DNA of 64,000 nt. Origin: Roseiarcus sp963737365. GTDB lineage: Bacteria > Pseudomonadota > Alphaproteobacteria > Rhizobiales > Beijerinckiaceae. The notes under the pieces are model-generated. The model was not told the origin of the DNA and searched no databases. It saw only the letters and a list, made by a program, of their open reading frames with translations. Where the stretch lies: positions 806,001 to 870,000 of the forward strand of contig CAVTSD010000007.1 in the NCBI GenBank assembly GCA_963737365.1. The letters run 5' to 3'. The position numbers and the translations under genes were made by a program. This document shows, one piece after another, positions 16,675-26,900 of the stretch; position 1 is the first letter of the stretch; each line of letters starts with the position of its first letter.

Positions 16675-17462
16675 TTAGCGGTATTGACCCGCCCAGGGAA
16701 GGATCACGTCCGCCACCGGATCCGGCTCCTCGGGAAAAAGAGCGTGGGACCCGCCGGGGATCACGGAGGTGGTCACCCGATCGCCGAACTGGTCGCGCAG
16801 CTCTTGCCAGCAGTCCTTAGGCTTGAACGGATCCTCCGCTCCGAACACGTCCAGCATGGGCGCGTTTCCGCCGGCCAATCGGGTGGACGCCGGTAGGGCT
16901 TGCGCGGCCGCGTGCTGCATCATCAGCGTCTTGAAATGCCACCCCTCAAGCCAGATCCGGGCGTCGTGGCCGGGCGCGAAGAAGGCTTTCTGAAGGGTGG
17001 CCAGCCGCTCACTTTCCGGCGTGTTCGGATCGCCGGCCCGGAGGGGGCTTCGGCAATGTCCATCGGCACGCCGCTAGCCTGGGCCGCTGCCAGGATCACC
17101 GCCTTCACGAGATCAGGATGGTCTCTCGCGGTCATGCGCGCCAAGGCCTGGCCAAAGGCGTGACCAAGCAAAACCGCAGGGGCGTCGCGTAAGTGGCGAA
17201 TACACTCGGCCACGTCGTTCGCGAGATCGTGCAGCGTCAGGCCAGCCATCGGCCCGCCCGAACCGGCCACCCCGCGGGGCTGCGGGCGCAGAACCTTCCA
17301 ACGGTCGTTCACGAAGCGGGCGGTGATGTCGTCGAAGTCGTTGCCGCTGTCCCGCCCGTAGGAGGGCAGGATAACAATGGTCGGCCCCGCCCCGTCGACG
17401 TAGGTCTCGATCTCAACGTCGAGATAACGCACGAATTTGCTCGTACTCTCGCTGCCTGCCAA
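16675..17462 (-). pseudogene. Alpha/beta-hydrolase, frameshifted; nucleophile Ser replaced by Ala
   Basis: About 262 residues after repair. The N-terminal half runs MAGSESTSKFVRYLDVEIET to DIAEAP; the frame then shifts at the run of five G at 17043-17047 (a sixth base restores AGDPNTPESERLATLQKAFF) and continues through LDVFGAEDPF (acid) and IPGGSHALFPEEPD (His) to 16675. The oxyanion-side and acid/His elements of an alpha/beta-hydrolase are therefore present. The nucleophile elbow reads LLGHAFGQA, with Ala where GxSxG has Ser. Either this subgroup is not a hydrolase or it uses another residue. The reaction is unknown. Confidence 0.75.
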
Positions 17463-17586
17463 AACGCGTCTCCTCTAGCGACATGAGCCGGCTGTCGGGT
17501 CCAGATTGACCTCCGATTCTATGTTCGGAAGGCTTGGCGGTTGCTGTCGTACGAGGTCGGCGCAGCCGGACCGGACCCATAACGTT

Positions 17587-18558
17587 CTAGTTTTCCAGCA
17601 GTTCCATTCGCAGAAGCTTTGCGGTCTTAGGACCGTCAGGCGGCGGCGCGGTCTGACCACCGTCCGTCGTCACATAAACGACCCGGCCGGCTTCGCTGGG
17701 CTCGCGGCTCCAGGCGCCGCTTGACGGACCAAGCAGGATATCGTTCAGCGGCTCGCCAGCCAGCGCATGGACGGCGCCGCGCGTTGGTTCGAGCGGGACC
17801 TGATCGATCCGATTCTCCCGGTGAACCGTCAGGTAGGCGACGCCGCGCTCGTCGTCGATGCAAAAATCGTCGTACATCCCGCCGCTCGCGATCAGCTCCG
17901 GCTCGCCTACTGGCGAGAACGTCGTCGGATCGACGCGAACGCGATTGAACAGCTTCTGTCCCGTGGTTGTGTAGTAAACGTAGCCTCTCGCGGCGGAGTA
18001 GCGCACGCCGTTGATGCCCGGCTGCGTCGGCGGCGGCAGGGTGTCCTTGATATGAGCCATACTTTCGTGACGGAGCCAAAGACTTGGCTCTGGCGCGGAG
18101 GCCTCGGCCCCGAAGTCGATCCGCCAAATCGCGCCGCCCAAAAAGTCCGCGGCCAACATCGTCCTCGGCGACAGCGCGCAGCAACCATTCAGCGCCAGAA
18201 CCTCCTTGGGGAGCGTGAGAATCGTTTCGGGCCGAACTGGGCTGCCCGGCGTCCAGCCCCTGAGGTCCAATCGATGCAGGTAATTCTCGTGTGTCGTGTA
18301 GACGCTGCCGGTCATGACGATGAACACGTCCGGTTCAAGCTCGGCGATGCCGGCCGCCAGTTCGCCGAATGTGTGAAGCAGCACGGGCTTCACGACTTCC
18401 CCAACGCGTGGAGGCGGGACGAAGAAAAGCTGCTGTTTTGTCGCCACCGTAATGAGCATCGAATTGTCCTGGCGGACCGCGATGTTTTCCAGGAAGAAGT
18501 GAAGCGGAAACTCAGCGGCGATCGAAAGCCGGACCTTCGGCGCGGCGTCGGACGGCAT
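17587..18558 (-). CDS. SMP-30/gluconolactonase-like beta-propeller protein
   Basis: 323 residues without a signal peptide. Repeated strand pairs such as FPLHFFLENIAVRQDNSML, AADFLGGAIWRIDF, PGINGVRYSAARGYVYYTT and YDDFCIDDERGVAYLTVH are typical of the six-bladed SMP-30/gluconolaconase/LRE-like fold, including the metal-site pattern of N and D residues (GINGVRY, DDFCID). Proteins of this type hydrolyse lactones or are non-catalytic; the closest-looking relatives are uncharacterised proteins, also frequent in fungi. It is a single gene, with the start at ATG 18558 preceded by a GGAG site. Confidence 0.7.
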   Translation of the reverse strand: MPSDAAPKVRLSIAAEFPLHFFLENIAVRQDNSMLITVATKQQLFFVPPPRVGEVVKPVLLHTFGELAAGIAELEPDVFIVMTGSVYTTHENYLHRLDLRGWTPGSPVRPETILTLPKEVLALNGCCALSPRTMLAADFLGGAIWRIDFGAEASAPEPSLWLRHESMAHIKDTLPPPTQPGINGVRYSAARGYVYYTTTGQKLFNRVRVDPTTFSPVGEPELIASGGMYDDFCIDDERGVAYLTVHRENRIDQVPLEPTRGAVHALAGEPLNDILLGPSSGAWSREPSEAGRVVYVTTDGGQTAPPPDGPKTAKLLRMELLEN

Positions 18559-18788
18559 GGTTCTGTCTCCTTAAAGGGTGCGAAACGATAACGTCTTGGG
18601 CGCTGGAATGGCGAAAGCATTGAGCAGCCCGCAGACCGTCTGGTAAGCGCCAATAAGCTTCCTTGCCGCTGCCGGACGAATAGCCTAGCGAGCAGCCTCT
18701 CGGCCTGGGATCAAATCAGGCGGATTGACCTAAACCCCACCAATGAGGACTTCTTTTTCGGTTTGTCCGATCACAAGCGGCCAGCTGC

Positions 18789-19376
18789 TCAAGCTGACGC
18801 CTTCTTGCTTCCTGGCCAAAAGGCGATGGCGAGGCCCGCAATCGCGACGCCAGCCAGGACCAGCAGCAGCGAGGCCTGTTTGAGCCACGTCATGGCCGGG
18901 ATGGAGAGCGCCATGGCGGCGCCGAGAAAGCAGATCCGGAGCGACATCAGATAAATGCCGGCAAGGAAAGCGCCGACGCCGAGGAGCAGTAGCAAAACGA
19001 GACCCGCGGCCTGCACCGGCAGGACGAGTTGAAACCCCTGCAGAAGCAGGAGGTTCATCGCCACCAGGATCGTGATCCAGTGCGCCGCCTGCATCCAGAT
19101 CAGCTTAAAACGCGCCTGACGGTCAGGCGCGTTCGGCCATGCGGTGATGACGCAGACGAGCCCGATCGCGATCGCCAGGAACTCCCAGTAGCCGTTGATC
19201 GTGTGGCCGGAGAAATTGCTGTAGGCCACCCCGACTATGGCGAGCGCCAGCGCCACGATAAAAGGTAAATTGCGATAAAGCGTGCCCATCGAAACCAGGG
19301 ACTGAGCCGGAGGCTCAAACGCAGTCTCAAGCACGGGCTCCGGCTCAGGGTCTAGAAAATGATCAGGGTCGGTCAT
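18789..19376 (-). CDS. Hypothetical six-helix inner-membrane protein
   Basis: 195 residues. An acidic, proline-rich N-terminal tail (about 30 residues) precedes six hydrophobic helices, including LPFIVALALAIVGVAYSNF, WITILVAMNLLLLQGFQLVL and LLVLAGVAIAGLAIAFW. I do not recognise a family. Its charge pattern places the N-terminus in the cytoplasm. The promoter region is shared with the divergent patatin gene at 19610. Confidence 0.65.
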   Translation of the reverse strand: MTDPDHFLDPEPEPVLETAFEPPAQSLVSMGTLYRNLPFIVALALAIVGVAYSNFSGHTINGYWEFLAIAIGLVCVITAWPNAPDRQARFKLIWMQAAHWITILVAMNLLLLQGFQLVLPVQAAGLVLLLLLGVGAFLAGIYLMSLRICFLGAAMALSIPAMTWLKQASLLLVLAGVAIAGLAIAFWPGSKKASA

Positions 19377-19609
19377 CGTCCGTCCAATTTGCGGTGGAGC
19401 GCAAAAATGTTTACGCGTGGGCAGCCCGAGTCTATCTCAATATTGTCCTGGCGTCCGCTATGGCGCCGCGAAAGTCTCGGCCCAGTAAAATCAATAGCTA
19501 AAGCCAGCCCTCTGGTCCTCGCGCGTTGCGATTTAAACGGGCGGGCGCTGTCTTCGTCGGGCAGGCAGGGGGTCCGGCGCCGATCCGCCCGACGTTCGAG
19601 GTTCCCTCC

Positions 19610-20650
19610 ATGCCGACCGAAGCCAAGCCGACGACGCGCGAGACCGTCCTGATCGATCTCGCCCTCCAGGGCGGCGGGTCGCACGGTGCTTTCACCTGGG
19701 GCGTCCTCGATCGTCTGCTCGAAGAGCCGTGGCTCGAGATCGACGGGATTTCCGGCACCTCGGCGGGGGCGATGAACGCCGCGGTGTTGGTCTACGGTCA
19801 TCAGACAGGCGGAGCCGCCGGCGCGCGCGAGGCGCTCGAGGCTTTCTGGCGGCGCGTCTCGGACGCCGCTCGCTACAGCCCCTTCCAGCGCGGGCCGCTC
19901 GACGTTCTGCTCGGGCGCTGGACGCTCAATTCGTCGCCCATCTATGTCGCGATGGATTTGATGTCGCGCCTGGTGTCGCCCTACGACGTCAATCCCATGG
20001 GCAATAATCCTTTACGCGAGATTCTTGCCGAAGCCATCGATTTCAAGGCCCTGGCGCAGTCGCCGATCCATCTGTTCATCACGGCGACCAATGTTCGCAC
20101 CGGACGCGGCAAGGTGTTCAAGAACGAAGCCGTGACGCCAGACGTCCTGCTCGCCTCAGCCTGTCTGCCGACGATGTTCCAGGCGATCGAGATCGACGGC
20201 GAGGCCTATTGGGACGGCGGCTATTCCGGCAATCCGACGCTCACCCCGCTTGTCCGCGAGTGCAAATCGCGGGACACGATTCTCGTTCCCATCAACCCGA
20301 TCGAGCGGCCGGGCACTCCGCGCAGCGCGGGCGATATCCTGAATCGCCTGAACGAAGTGTCGTTCAACGCCGTGGTGCTGAAGGAGCTGAGGATGATGGC
20401 GCTCTTGCGCAAGGTCGCCGATCCGGGCGACGGCGAGGGGAAGCTCTGGACCGAGATGCGCGTGCATGTCGTGAGGAACGCAATCATGACCGAACTCGGC
20501 GCTTCGTCGAAGCTCAACGCGGAATGGTCGTTCTTCTCGTTTCTGCGCGACGAGGGGAGAAAAGCAGCGCAGGCGTTTCTGGACGCGCACGGGATGGACA
20601 TCGGCAAACGCTCGACGCTCGACATCGACGTCCTGCTCGAGGGAGTCTGA
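19610..20650 (+). CDS. Patatin-like phospholipase / acyl hydrolase
   Basis: 346 residues. All patatin elements are visible: oxyanion loop LQGGGSHGAF (about residues 22-31), nucleophile Ser in GTSAG (49-53), and catalytic Asp in DGGYSG (202-207). There is no signal peptide, so the enzyme is cytoplasmic. The start at 19610 is chosen from the conserved distance to the oxyanion loop. The GntP permease gene follows after three bases, so the two form an operon. In many alphaproteobacteria this pair lies near 3-hydroxybutyrate dehydrogenase, which links the patatin to storage-polyester or lipid turnover; that dehydrogenase is not present here. Confidence 0.88.
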   Translation: MPTEAKPTTRETVLIDLALQGGGSHGAFTWGVLDRLLEEPWLEIDGISGTSAGAMNAAVLVYGHQTGGAAGAREALEAFWRRVSDAARYSPFQRGPLDVLLGRWTLNSSPIYVAMDLMSRLVSPYDVNPMGNNPLREILAEAIDFKALAQSPIHLFITATNVRTGRGKVFKNEAVTPDVLLASACLPTMFQAIEIDGEAYWDGGYSGNPTLTPLVRECKSRDTILVPINPIERPGTPRSAGDILNRLNEVSFNAVVLKELRMMALLRKVADPGDGEGKLWTEMRVHVVRNAIMTELGASSKLNAEWSFFSFLRDEGRKAAQAFLDAHGMDIGKRSTLDIDVLLEGV

Positions 20651-20653
20651 GGC

Positions 20654-22102
20654 GTGGGGCTCGTCGGCATTCTCATCGCGCTCGGGCTCTTGATCTGGCT
20701 CGCCTACCGCGGCTGGAGCATCCTCCTGCTGGCGCCGGCGGCGGCGATCCTCGCGGCCGCGCTGGCCGGCGAGCCGCTGCTCGCGCACTGGACGCAGACC
20801 TTCATGGCGAGCGCGGCGCAATTCGTCATGCAGTTCTTCCCGATTTTCCTGCTCGGCGCCCTGTTCGGCAAGCTCATGGAGGACTCGGGCTCGGTGACCT
20901 CGATCGCCAAATATATGACCGAGCGTCTCGGGCCGCAGCGCTCTGTGCTCGCGGTGGTGCTCGCCGGCGCGATCGTCACCTATGGCGGGGTGAGCCTGTT
21001 CGTCGCATTCTTTGTCATCGCGCCGATGGCGCATCAATTGTTCCGCGCGGCTGCGATACCGAGGCGGCTCATGCCGGCGGCGATCGCGCTCGGGACGACG
21101 ACTTTCACCATGTCGGCGCTGCCCGGAACCCCCGCGATTCAGAATGCGATCCCGATGCCGTTCTTCGGCACCACGCCCTTCGCTGCGCCGGGACTTGGAT
21201 TCGTTGCGGCGCTGGTGATGTTTGGCTTCGGCATGTGGTGGCTCGGGCGGGCCGAGCGAAGCGCCCGCGCCAAAGGCGAGGGCTATGGGGCCGACGTTGT
21301 GGAAGGGAATGCAGCCGAGGATCTCGTGGTGCGGGAGCGGGCCACAACCGCGAGCACGTTCGATCCGCCCGAAGCCGTCCAGGGACGGCCGAGCGACATA
21401 GGCCCGCCGATCGCGCTTGCGGCCTTGCCGCTCGTGATCGTCGTCGCGGTCAATCTTCTCATGTCGCTGTTCGTCCTGCCGCGGATGGACGCGTCTTTTC
21501 TTGGCAAGCCAGAATGGGGCGAGACCTCGCTCGCCGCGGTCGGCGGCGTCTGGGCGGTCGTGACCGCGCTCTTCGTCGCCATCGTTGTTTTGGTCGCGGT
21601 GAACTCTCGACGCTTACCGGCGTTGCGCGACAGCATGGATGCCGGCGCCAATGCGTCGGTGTTGCCGGTGCTGAGCGTCGCAAGCCTCGTCGGCTTCGGC
21701 TCGGTGGTCGCCGCGCTTCCGGCGTTTGGGATGGTGCGCGATTGGGTGCTCGGCATCGAGGGTGGCCCTCTGGTATCGCTAGCAGTGGCCACCAATGTGC
21801 TGGCGTCTTTGACTGGCTCCGCCTCAGGGGGGTTGACGATCGCGCTCGATGCTTTGGGCGCGACCTATCTCAAGATCGCGCAGGAGCAGGGCATCAATCC
21901 CGGGCTCCTGCATCGCGTGGCGGTGATCGGCGCGGGCACGCTGGACAGCCTGCCGCACAATGGCGCGGTGGTCACGCTGCTCGCCGTCTGCAACTCGACC
22001 CATCGGGAAAGTTATCTCGACATCGTCATGGTGTCGATCGTCGGCGGCCTGCTGGCGCTAGCCGTGGTGATCATTCTTGGAACGACGGTTGGGTATTTTT
22101 AA
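20654..22102 (+). CDS. GntP-family permease (hydroxybutyrate/gluconate type)
   Basis: 482 residues with 12-14 helices. Family features include the helical loop FFPIFLLGALFGKLMEDSGS, the YGGVSLFVAFFVIAPMA segment, the ALPGTPAIQNAIP substrate loop and the C-terminal TLDSLPHNGAVVTLL. GntP proteins take up organic acids such as gluconate or 3-hydroxybutyrate by proton symport. The start is GTG at 20654, three bases after the patatin stop. Together with that gene, 3-hydroxybutyrate is the more likely substrate, but this is inferred from context. Confidence 0.88.
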   Translation: MGLVGILIALGLLIWLAYRGWSILLLAPAAAILAAALAGEPLLAHWTQTFMASAAQFVMQFFPIFLLGALFGKLMEDSGSVTSIAKYMTERLGPQRSVLAVVLAGAIVTYGGVSLFVAFFVIAPMAHQLFRAAAIPRRLMPAAIALGTTTFTMSALPGTPAIQNAIPMPFFGTTPFAAPGLGFVAALVMFGFGMWWLGRAERSARAKGEGYGADVVEGNAAEDLVVRERATTASTFDPPEAVQGRPSDIGPPIALAALPLVIVVAVNLLMSLFVLPRMDASFLGKPEWGETSLAAVGGVWAVVTALFVAIVVLVAVNSRRLPALRDSMDAGANASVLPVLSVASLVGFGSVVAALPAFGMVRDWVLGIEGGPLVSLAVATNVLASLTGSASGGLTIALDALGATYLKIAQEQGINPGLLHRVAVIGAGTLDSLPHNGAVVTLLAVCNSTHRESYLDIVMVSIVGGLLALAVVIILGTTVGYF

Positions 22103-22129
22103 AGGGGACGTCGTCGCTAGGAGCCATAG

Positions 22130-22230
22130 GCCGTCGTTCCGACGGGTTACAGCGACGTGGCGATCCAGAAATCGCCCAGCGTTGCCGTGGATTGCTTCGC
22201 TTTGCTCGCAATGACGGTCTCAGGTTCCAG
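22130..22230. repeat. Intergenic dispersed repeat (BOX/REP-like)
   Basis: The gap between the convergent GntP and MBL genes contains GGCGATCCAG followed by GGATTGCTTCGCTTTGCTCG and CAATGACGG. Sequences ending in this GGATTGCTTCGC...CGCAATGACG block occur as high-copy intergenic repeats in many Rhizobiales genomes. A fragment related to its first part (ATGGCGATCCAGGAG) is seen near 8848. Confidence 0.5.
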
Positions 22231-22247
22231 CTAATTCCCACACGCCT

Positions 22248-23141
22248 TTACCGCACGAACCTGTAGCGGAACCGGTCGCCGTCCGCGGACACTAGGCCCG
22301 TGGTCGGGCTCGGAAAATGGATCGGCAGGACGAATGTTCCCGTGTCGGCTAGTTGCCCCAGGAGGCGCCGGCGCGATTGCGCGGCTTGCAATGGGTCAAA
22401 GTCAAAGACAGTCGACCAGTCTGGCTCCCGGCATTGGAGCGCGTGGTGCATCAGGTCGCCGGTTACGACGGCCTCCTCGCCCTGCGAGCGGATCATGACG
22501 CAGCAATGGCAGGGCGAATGGCCGGGCGTCGGAATAAGCGTGAAAGTGTCGTCGAGCTCAAACCTGTCGTCGACCAGAAGCGCCTGCCCCGCCTCGACGA
22601 TCGGTCGGCAATTGTAGGTCCATGAGTTCCCGGGCGGAGCGCCCTGCATGATCCCCGGCGGCGTCTCGCCGCGCGATGTGGTCGCCTCCCAGCGCGCATA
22701 CTCGCCTTTGTGAAAGATGTATTTCGCGTTCGGAAACGTCGGCGCCCAGCGGCCATCGCGAAGCACCGTATTCCAGCCGGTATGATCGAAATGCAGATGC
22801 GTGCAGAACACGTGCGTGATGTCGTGAACGCCCAAGCCGGCGGCGCGGAGACTGTCGAGCCAGGGCTGCTTTGGGAAGTCGTAAGGCGCCGGATAGCCCT
22901 TGTCCTCGCCGGTGCAGGTGTCGATCAGGATGGTGTGCCTGGGGGTGCGGACGAGAAACGTCTGATAGGTGATCACCATTCGCCCGCTTACGGAATCGAA
23001 CACGACGGGATCAAGCTCCGCAAGATGTCGGCGCCCGATCTCGGGATCGTAAGCGGGAAACATCGCCTCCGGCTTCCGCCACGAACCATCCCGCTCGATG
23101 AGGCTGGTGATGGTGATCTCGCCAATCTCTAGTGTTTTCAT
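22248..23141 (-). CDS. MBL-fold hydrolase, AHL-lactonase-like
   Basis: About 297 residues. The metal ligands are visible: HLHFDHTGW (HxHxDH), a His in PTPGHSPCHCC, Asp in VVTGDLMHH and the terminal His in LPIHFPSP. The spacing and the TPGHSP motif place it in the large group with N-acyl-homoserine-lactone lactonases and related lactonases/esterases. The start at 23141 (MKTLEIGEITI) has a GAGAG site; MIMKTLE at 23147 is an alternative. It is a single gene, convergent with gntP. The true substrate cannot be told from sequence. Confidence 0.82.
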   Translation of the reverse strand: MKTLEIGEITITSLIERDGSWRKPEAMFPAYDPEIGRRHLAELDPVVFDSVSGRMVITYQTFLVRTPRHTILIDTCTGEDKGYPAPYDFPKQPWLDSLRAAGLGVHDITHVFCTHLHFDHTGWNTVLRDGRWAPTFPNAKYIFHKGEYARWEATTSRGETPPGIMQGAPPGNSWTYNCRPIVEAGQALLVDDRFELDDTFTLIPTPGHSPCHCCVMIRSQGEEAVVTGDLMHHALQCREPDWSTVFDFDPLQAAQSRRRLLGQLADTGTFVLPIHFPSPTTGLVSADGDRFRYRFVR

Positions 23142-23223
23142 AATCATCTCTCGTTCCACTAGCCAGCGGTGAACGGGCTATAGCGAGCGGAATTGCCGAG
23201 CGGCTGTCCCCGAAAAGCACGCT

Positions 23224-23955
23224 CTACGGACCGACGGGCTTTTTGGGTGTCTTTGGTATCCGAGGGGGCTTCGGCGGAACGCGACCTTTCATTTCTTTCA
23301 TCTCGCGACCAAGCACGAAGGTTCGCTTTAGAAGAGCCTCAACCACATCCATCATCGTATTGACATCTTCGGATTTTGGCGACCAGCCTCGATGCGCGGC
23401 GGCGCTTCCTGCATCCACAAGGTCGCTGAGAAGGGCTCGCTCATCCGCGCCAATCTTACCGAGGTCAACTAGCCTTGTGAGCTTCGCGTCGAAAGGCAGG
23501 GACGGGTCCACTTGCAGGAGCTCTGAAGTGCGGTCAAACACCGTTCTCATCCCGACTGCCGCCAGCACTCGCAGATCAGCGTCCAGCGCCACGTATAGTT
23601 CTCGAAGCAATCTGCCGAGAACTCTGTCTTCGATCTCGGCATGGATAAGCCATGTCGGTTTCGGCCGCCGCGTTTTGGCCGGATAGTGAGTTAGAACATG
23701 CTTCTCTGACCATTCATATTCGTTGACTTCGTCGTTCCACTCTCCTCGTTCCATTTCTTGATTGTCGCTTGCGTCTATTTGAAAGAATACTGCACCGCAG
23801 CCAGCGCATTTCAAGATATAATGCTCTTGCACCCCATCAACGTTGTTTTCCTGGTCGTGCCACTCATCATCATAGCGTGCCTGTACGACAGCGTTCCTAT
23901 CAGCATTGCACGTTGGGCAATGACCTTGCTTTAGGGTCGTTGGTTTCGTCGCCAT
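23224..23955 (-). CDS. DUF4145 protein with N-terminal zinc ribbon
   Basis: 243 residues. An N-terminal treble-clef-like ribbon with CPTCN and CAGCGAVF (four cysteines) is followed by an all-alpha DUF4145 domain containing RVLGRLLRELYVALDADLR and HRGWSPKSEDV, with a Pro/Lys-rich tail. DUF4145 is found alone and in restriction-like and other defence-associated proteins, and its activity is unknown. It starts one base after the RND permease stop and so appears to be the distal gene of the efflux operon. Its base composition is lower in GC than that of its neighbours, which suggests acquisition. The upstream frame extension to 24123 is antisense-like sequence within the RND gene. Confidence 0.78.
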   Translation of the reverse strand: MATKPTTLKQGHCPTCNADRNAVVQARYDDEWHDQENNVDGVQEHYILKCAGCGAVFFQIDASDNQEMERGEWNDEVNEYEWSEKHVLTHYPAKTRRPKPTWLIHAEIEDRVLGRLLRELYVALDADLRVLAAVGMRTVFDRTSELLQVDPSLPFDAKLTRLVDLGKIGADERALLSDLVDAGSAAAHRGWSPKSEDVNTMMDVVEALLKRTFVLGREMKEMKGRVPPKPPRIPKTPKKPVGP

Positions 23956-23956
23956 G

Positions 23957-26900
23957 TTAAACTCCAGTCGCAGCGATCTCCACAGGCTGCTTCGCTCGAT
24001 AAAGCGTGATGTAGAAGACGGGCAGCACAAGAAGCGTGAGCAGCGTGGCGACGAACAGGCCGCCCATGATCGCGAACGCCATCGGTCCCCAGAATACTGT
24101 CGGCGCAATCGGGATGAGGCCAAGCACGGTCGAGATCGCCGTCAGCATAATTGGCCGGAAGCGGGAGAGCGTCGCCTCGACCACCGCATCCCAAATGTCA
24201 CGCCCTTGCGCCCGCTCGGTCTCGATCTGATCGATGAGGATGACGGCATTACGCGCGATCATACCGACGAGCGCGAGGATGCCCAGAATCGCCACAAAAC
24301 CGAGCGGCCGGTTGGCAAGCAGGAGCGCGAGAACGATGCCGATCAGTCCAAGCGGAACCGTCGCCACCACAAGCGCGACGCGTCCGAAACTGTGCAATTG
24401 CGCCATGAGGAACAAGAGCATCAGGAACAGCGCCGCCGGCAGCAGCGCGAACACCGAGGCTTGCGATTGCGCGCTCTCTTCGACCGTGCCGCCGGTTGCG
24501 ATGTGGTAGCCGCTCGGCAGGTTCGCTTCGAGTTTCTCAATTCCCGGCTTGAGCGAGGCAACCGCGCCTTCAGGCGTCGCGTCGCTGCGCACGTCGGCCT
24601 GAACTGTGAGGGTCGGTACCCTGTCGCGCCGCCAGATCAACGGATATTCCTGATCGAAATCGAAAGTCGCAATCTGGCTGAGCGGCACCGTGCGGCCGCC
24701 AGGAAGCGGCAGTTGCAGCGAGCGTAAGGTGGAGAGCGAGACGCGCTGCTCGTCGTTCGCGCGCGCAACCACATTGACGAGATAGATGCCGTCGCGAACC
24801 TGAGTGATCGGCGCGCCCGACATGACCGCGTTCAGCGTCTCCGCGAGCGCTTGCGAGCTTAAGCCCAAGAGGCGCGCCTGATCCTGGTCGATACGAACCC
24901 TGACTTCGCGGGCAGGCTCCATCCAGTCGAAATTGACGAGGCGGAGATTCGGGTTTTCGCCCATTGTCTGGCCAAGTTTCAGCGCAATCTGGCGCACCTG
25001 CGAAGGATCCGGGCCGCTCACCCGGTATTGCACCGGCCACCCAACCGGGGGGCCAAGCTCGAGCGGAGCCACGCGCGCAACCGCGCTCGGAAGCTGCTCG
25101 GCCAACGCCTTCTCGAGCTTCGCATGAAGCCGGTCGCGGGCGGCCACATCCTTGGCGATCACGACGAATTGCGAGAAGAAGTCGTTCGGAAGCTTGACGT
25201 CGAGCGGCAGGTAGAAGCGGATCGCGCCGCGCCCGACATAGGAGCTCCAACTCGCGACGTCCGGATCGTTCTTCAGTATGGCGTCGAGCTTGGCCGAGGC
25301 GTCCTCGCTGGCGAAGATCGAGGCGTTCTGAGGCAAGGTCAGATCGACCACGAGTTCCGGGCGGTCGGATGCCGGGAAGAACTGCCGCGGCACGTAGGGC
25401 AGCGCGAGCAGCGCAGCCGCGAAACAGGCGAGCGTCACCGCGATGGTGATCCAGCGCATCCGCATCGCGCCGACAAGAATCGAGCGGAAGGTTCGCAAGA
25501 CAAAGTTCGGTTCGGCGGCCGTCGGCCTGTCTGGCGTCTTGAGAATCCAGGCGCCGAGCAGCGGTGCGAACAGCACCGCGACGAACCAGGAGACGATGAG
25601 GGCGATCGTTACCACCGCGAAGATCGAGAACGTATATTCCCCGGCGGCGCTGCGCGCGAAACCGATCGGCACGAAGCCGGCGATGGTCACGAACGTGCCG
25701 GTCAGCATCGGTAGCGCCAAAGTCTTGTACGCGAAGGAGGCGGCCTCCTCCTTGCTGTTGCCTTGGGCGAGGCGCGTCGTCATGACGTCGATCGCGGTCA
25801 TGGCGCTGTCGACGAGTAGGCTCAAGGAGATGATCAGCGCGCCGAGCGAGATGCGCTGAAGGTCGATATGCATCGCCTGCATGATCGGAAACACGATCGC
25901 GATCGTGAGCGGAATCGTCAGCGCCACCACCGAGCCCGGCCTCAAGCCGAGGCTGATGATGCTGACCGCCATGATGATGGCTATGGCCTGCCAGAGCAAT
26001 TCCATGAACTCGCCGATCGCGGTCTGAACGACGACCGGCTGGTCGCTGACGAGCGACGCGTCGATGCCGAGCGGCAGATTGGCGACGCTCTGGTCGATCG
26101 CCTTTCTTACATTGCGGCCGAGCGTCAGAATGTCGCCGCCGTCGCGCATGGCGATGGCGAGGCCGATCGCCGGCTTGCCGTTGACGCGAAACATCGGCTG
26201 GGGCGGATCGGAATAGCCGCGCCGGATGGTCGCGATGTCGCGCAAGCGGATCAGGCGGCCGTTGGACAGAAAATTGACGTTCAGGAGGTCCGCTTCCGAC
26301 CCGAAAGCGCCGGAGACGCGAAGCAAGATCTTCTCTTGGCCCGTCTCGAGCGAGCCCGCCGGGCTGACCGCATTCTGGGCTCTAAGCGCCGCAAGCAAGG
26401 CCGCCCGGTCGATGCCGAGGCCAGCGAGTTCCTGGGTCGAGAACTCAACAAAGATCTGCTCGTCCTGCACGCCAAGGAGCTCGATCTTCGATACGTCCGG
26501 AACTTGCAGGAGACGCGAGCGGATGTCCTCGACATAGTCGCGCAATTCGCGATGACTGAAGCCGTCGGCTGTGAAGCCGTAGATCAGGCCGAACGTATCG
26601 CCAAAGTCATCGTTGAAGCCGGGTCCGACGACGCCAGCGGGCAACGTGCCGCGGATGTCGCCGATGTTCTTGCGCACCTGGTACCAGATGTCCGGCACTT
26701 CGGAGGCTTTGGTCGAGCCTTTCAGGTTGACGAAGATCGTCGTCCGGCCCGGGATCGTATAGCTGCGCAGGAAGTCGAGACCTCGCGTCTCTTGCAGCTT
26801 GCGCTCAAGCCGCTCGGTGACCTGCTGCAGCGTGTCGTCCATACTCGCGCCCGGCCAACCGGCCTGAACGATCATGGTGCGAAAGGTGAAGGGCGGATCT

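Noticed and set aside
20209..22266. A 685-residue open frame overlapping the GntP gene
   Set aside because: It is the +1 frame of patatin and gntP in GC-rich DNA. The product is Arg/Gly-rich with no conserved motif, while gntP has clear family motifs.
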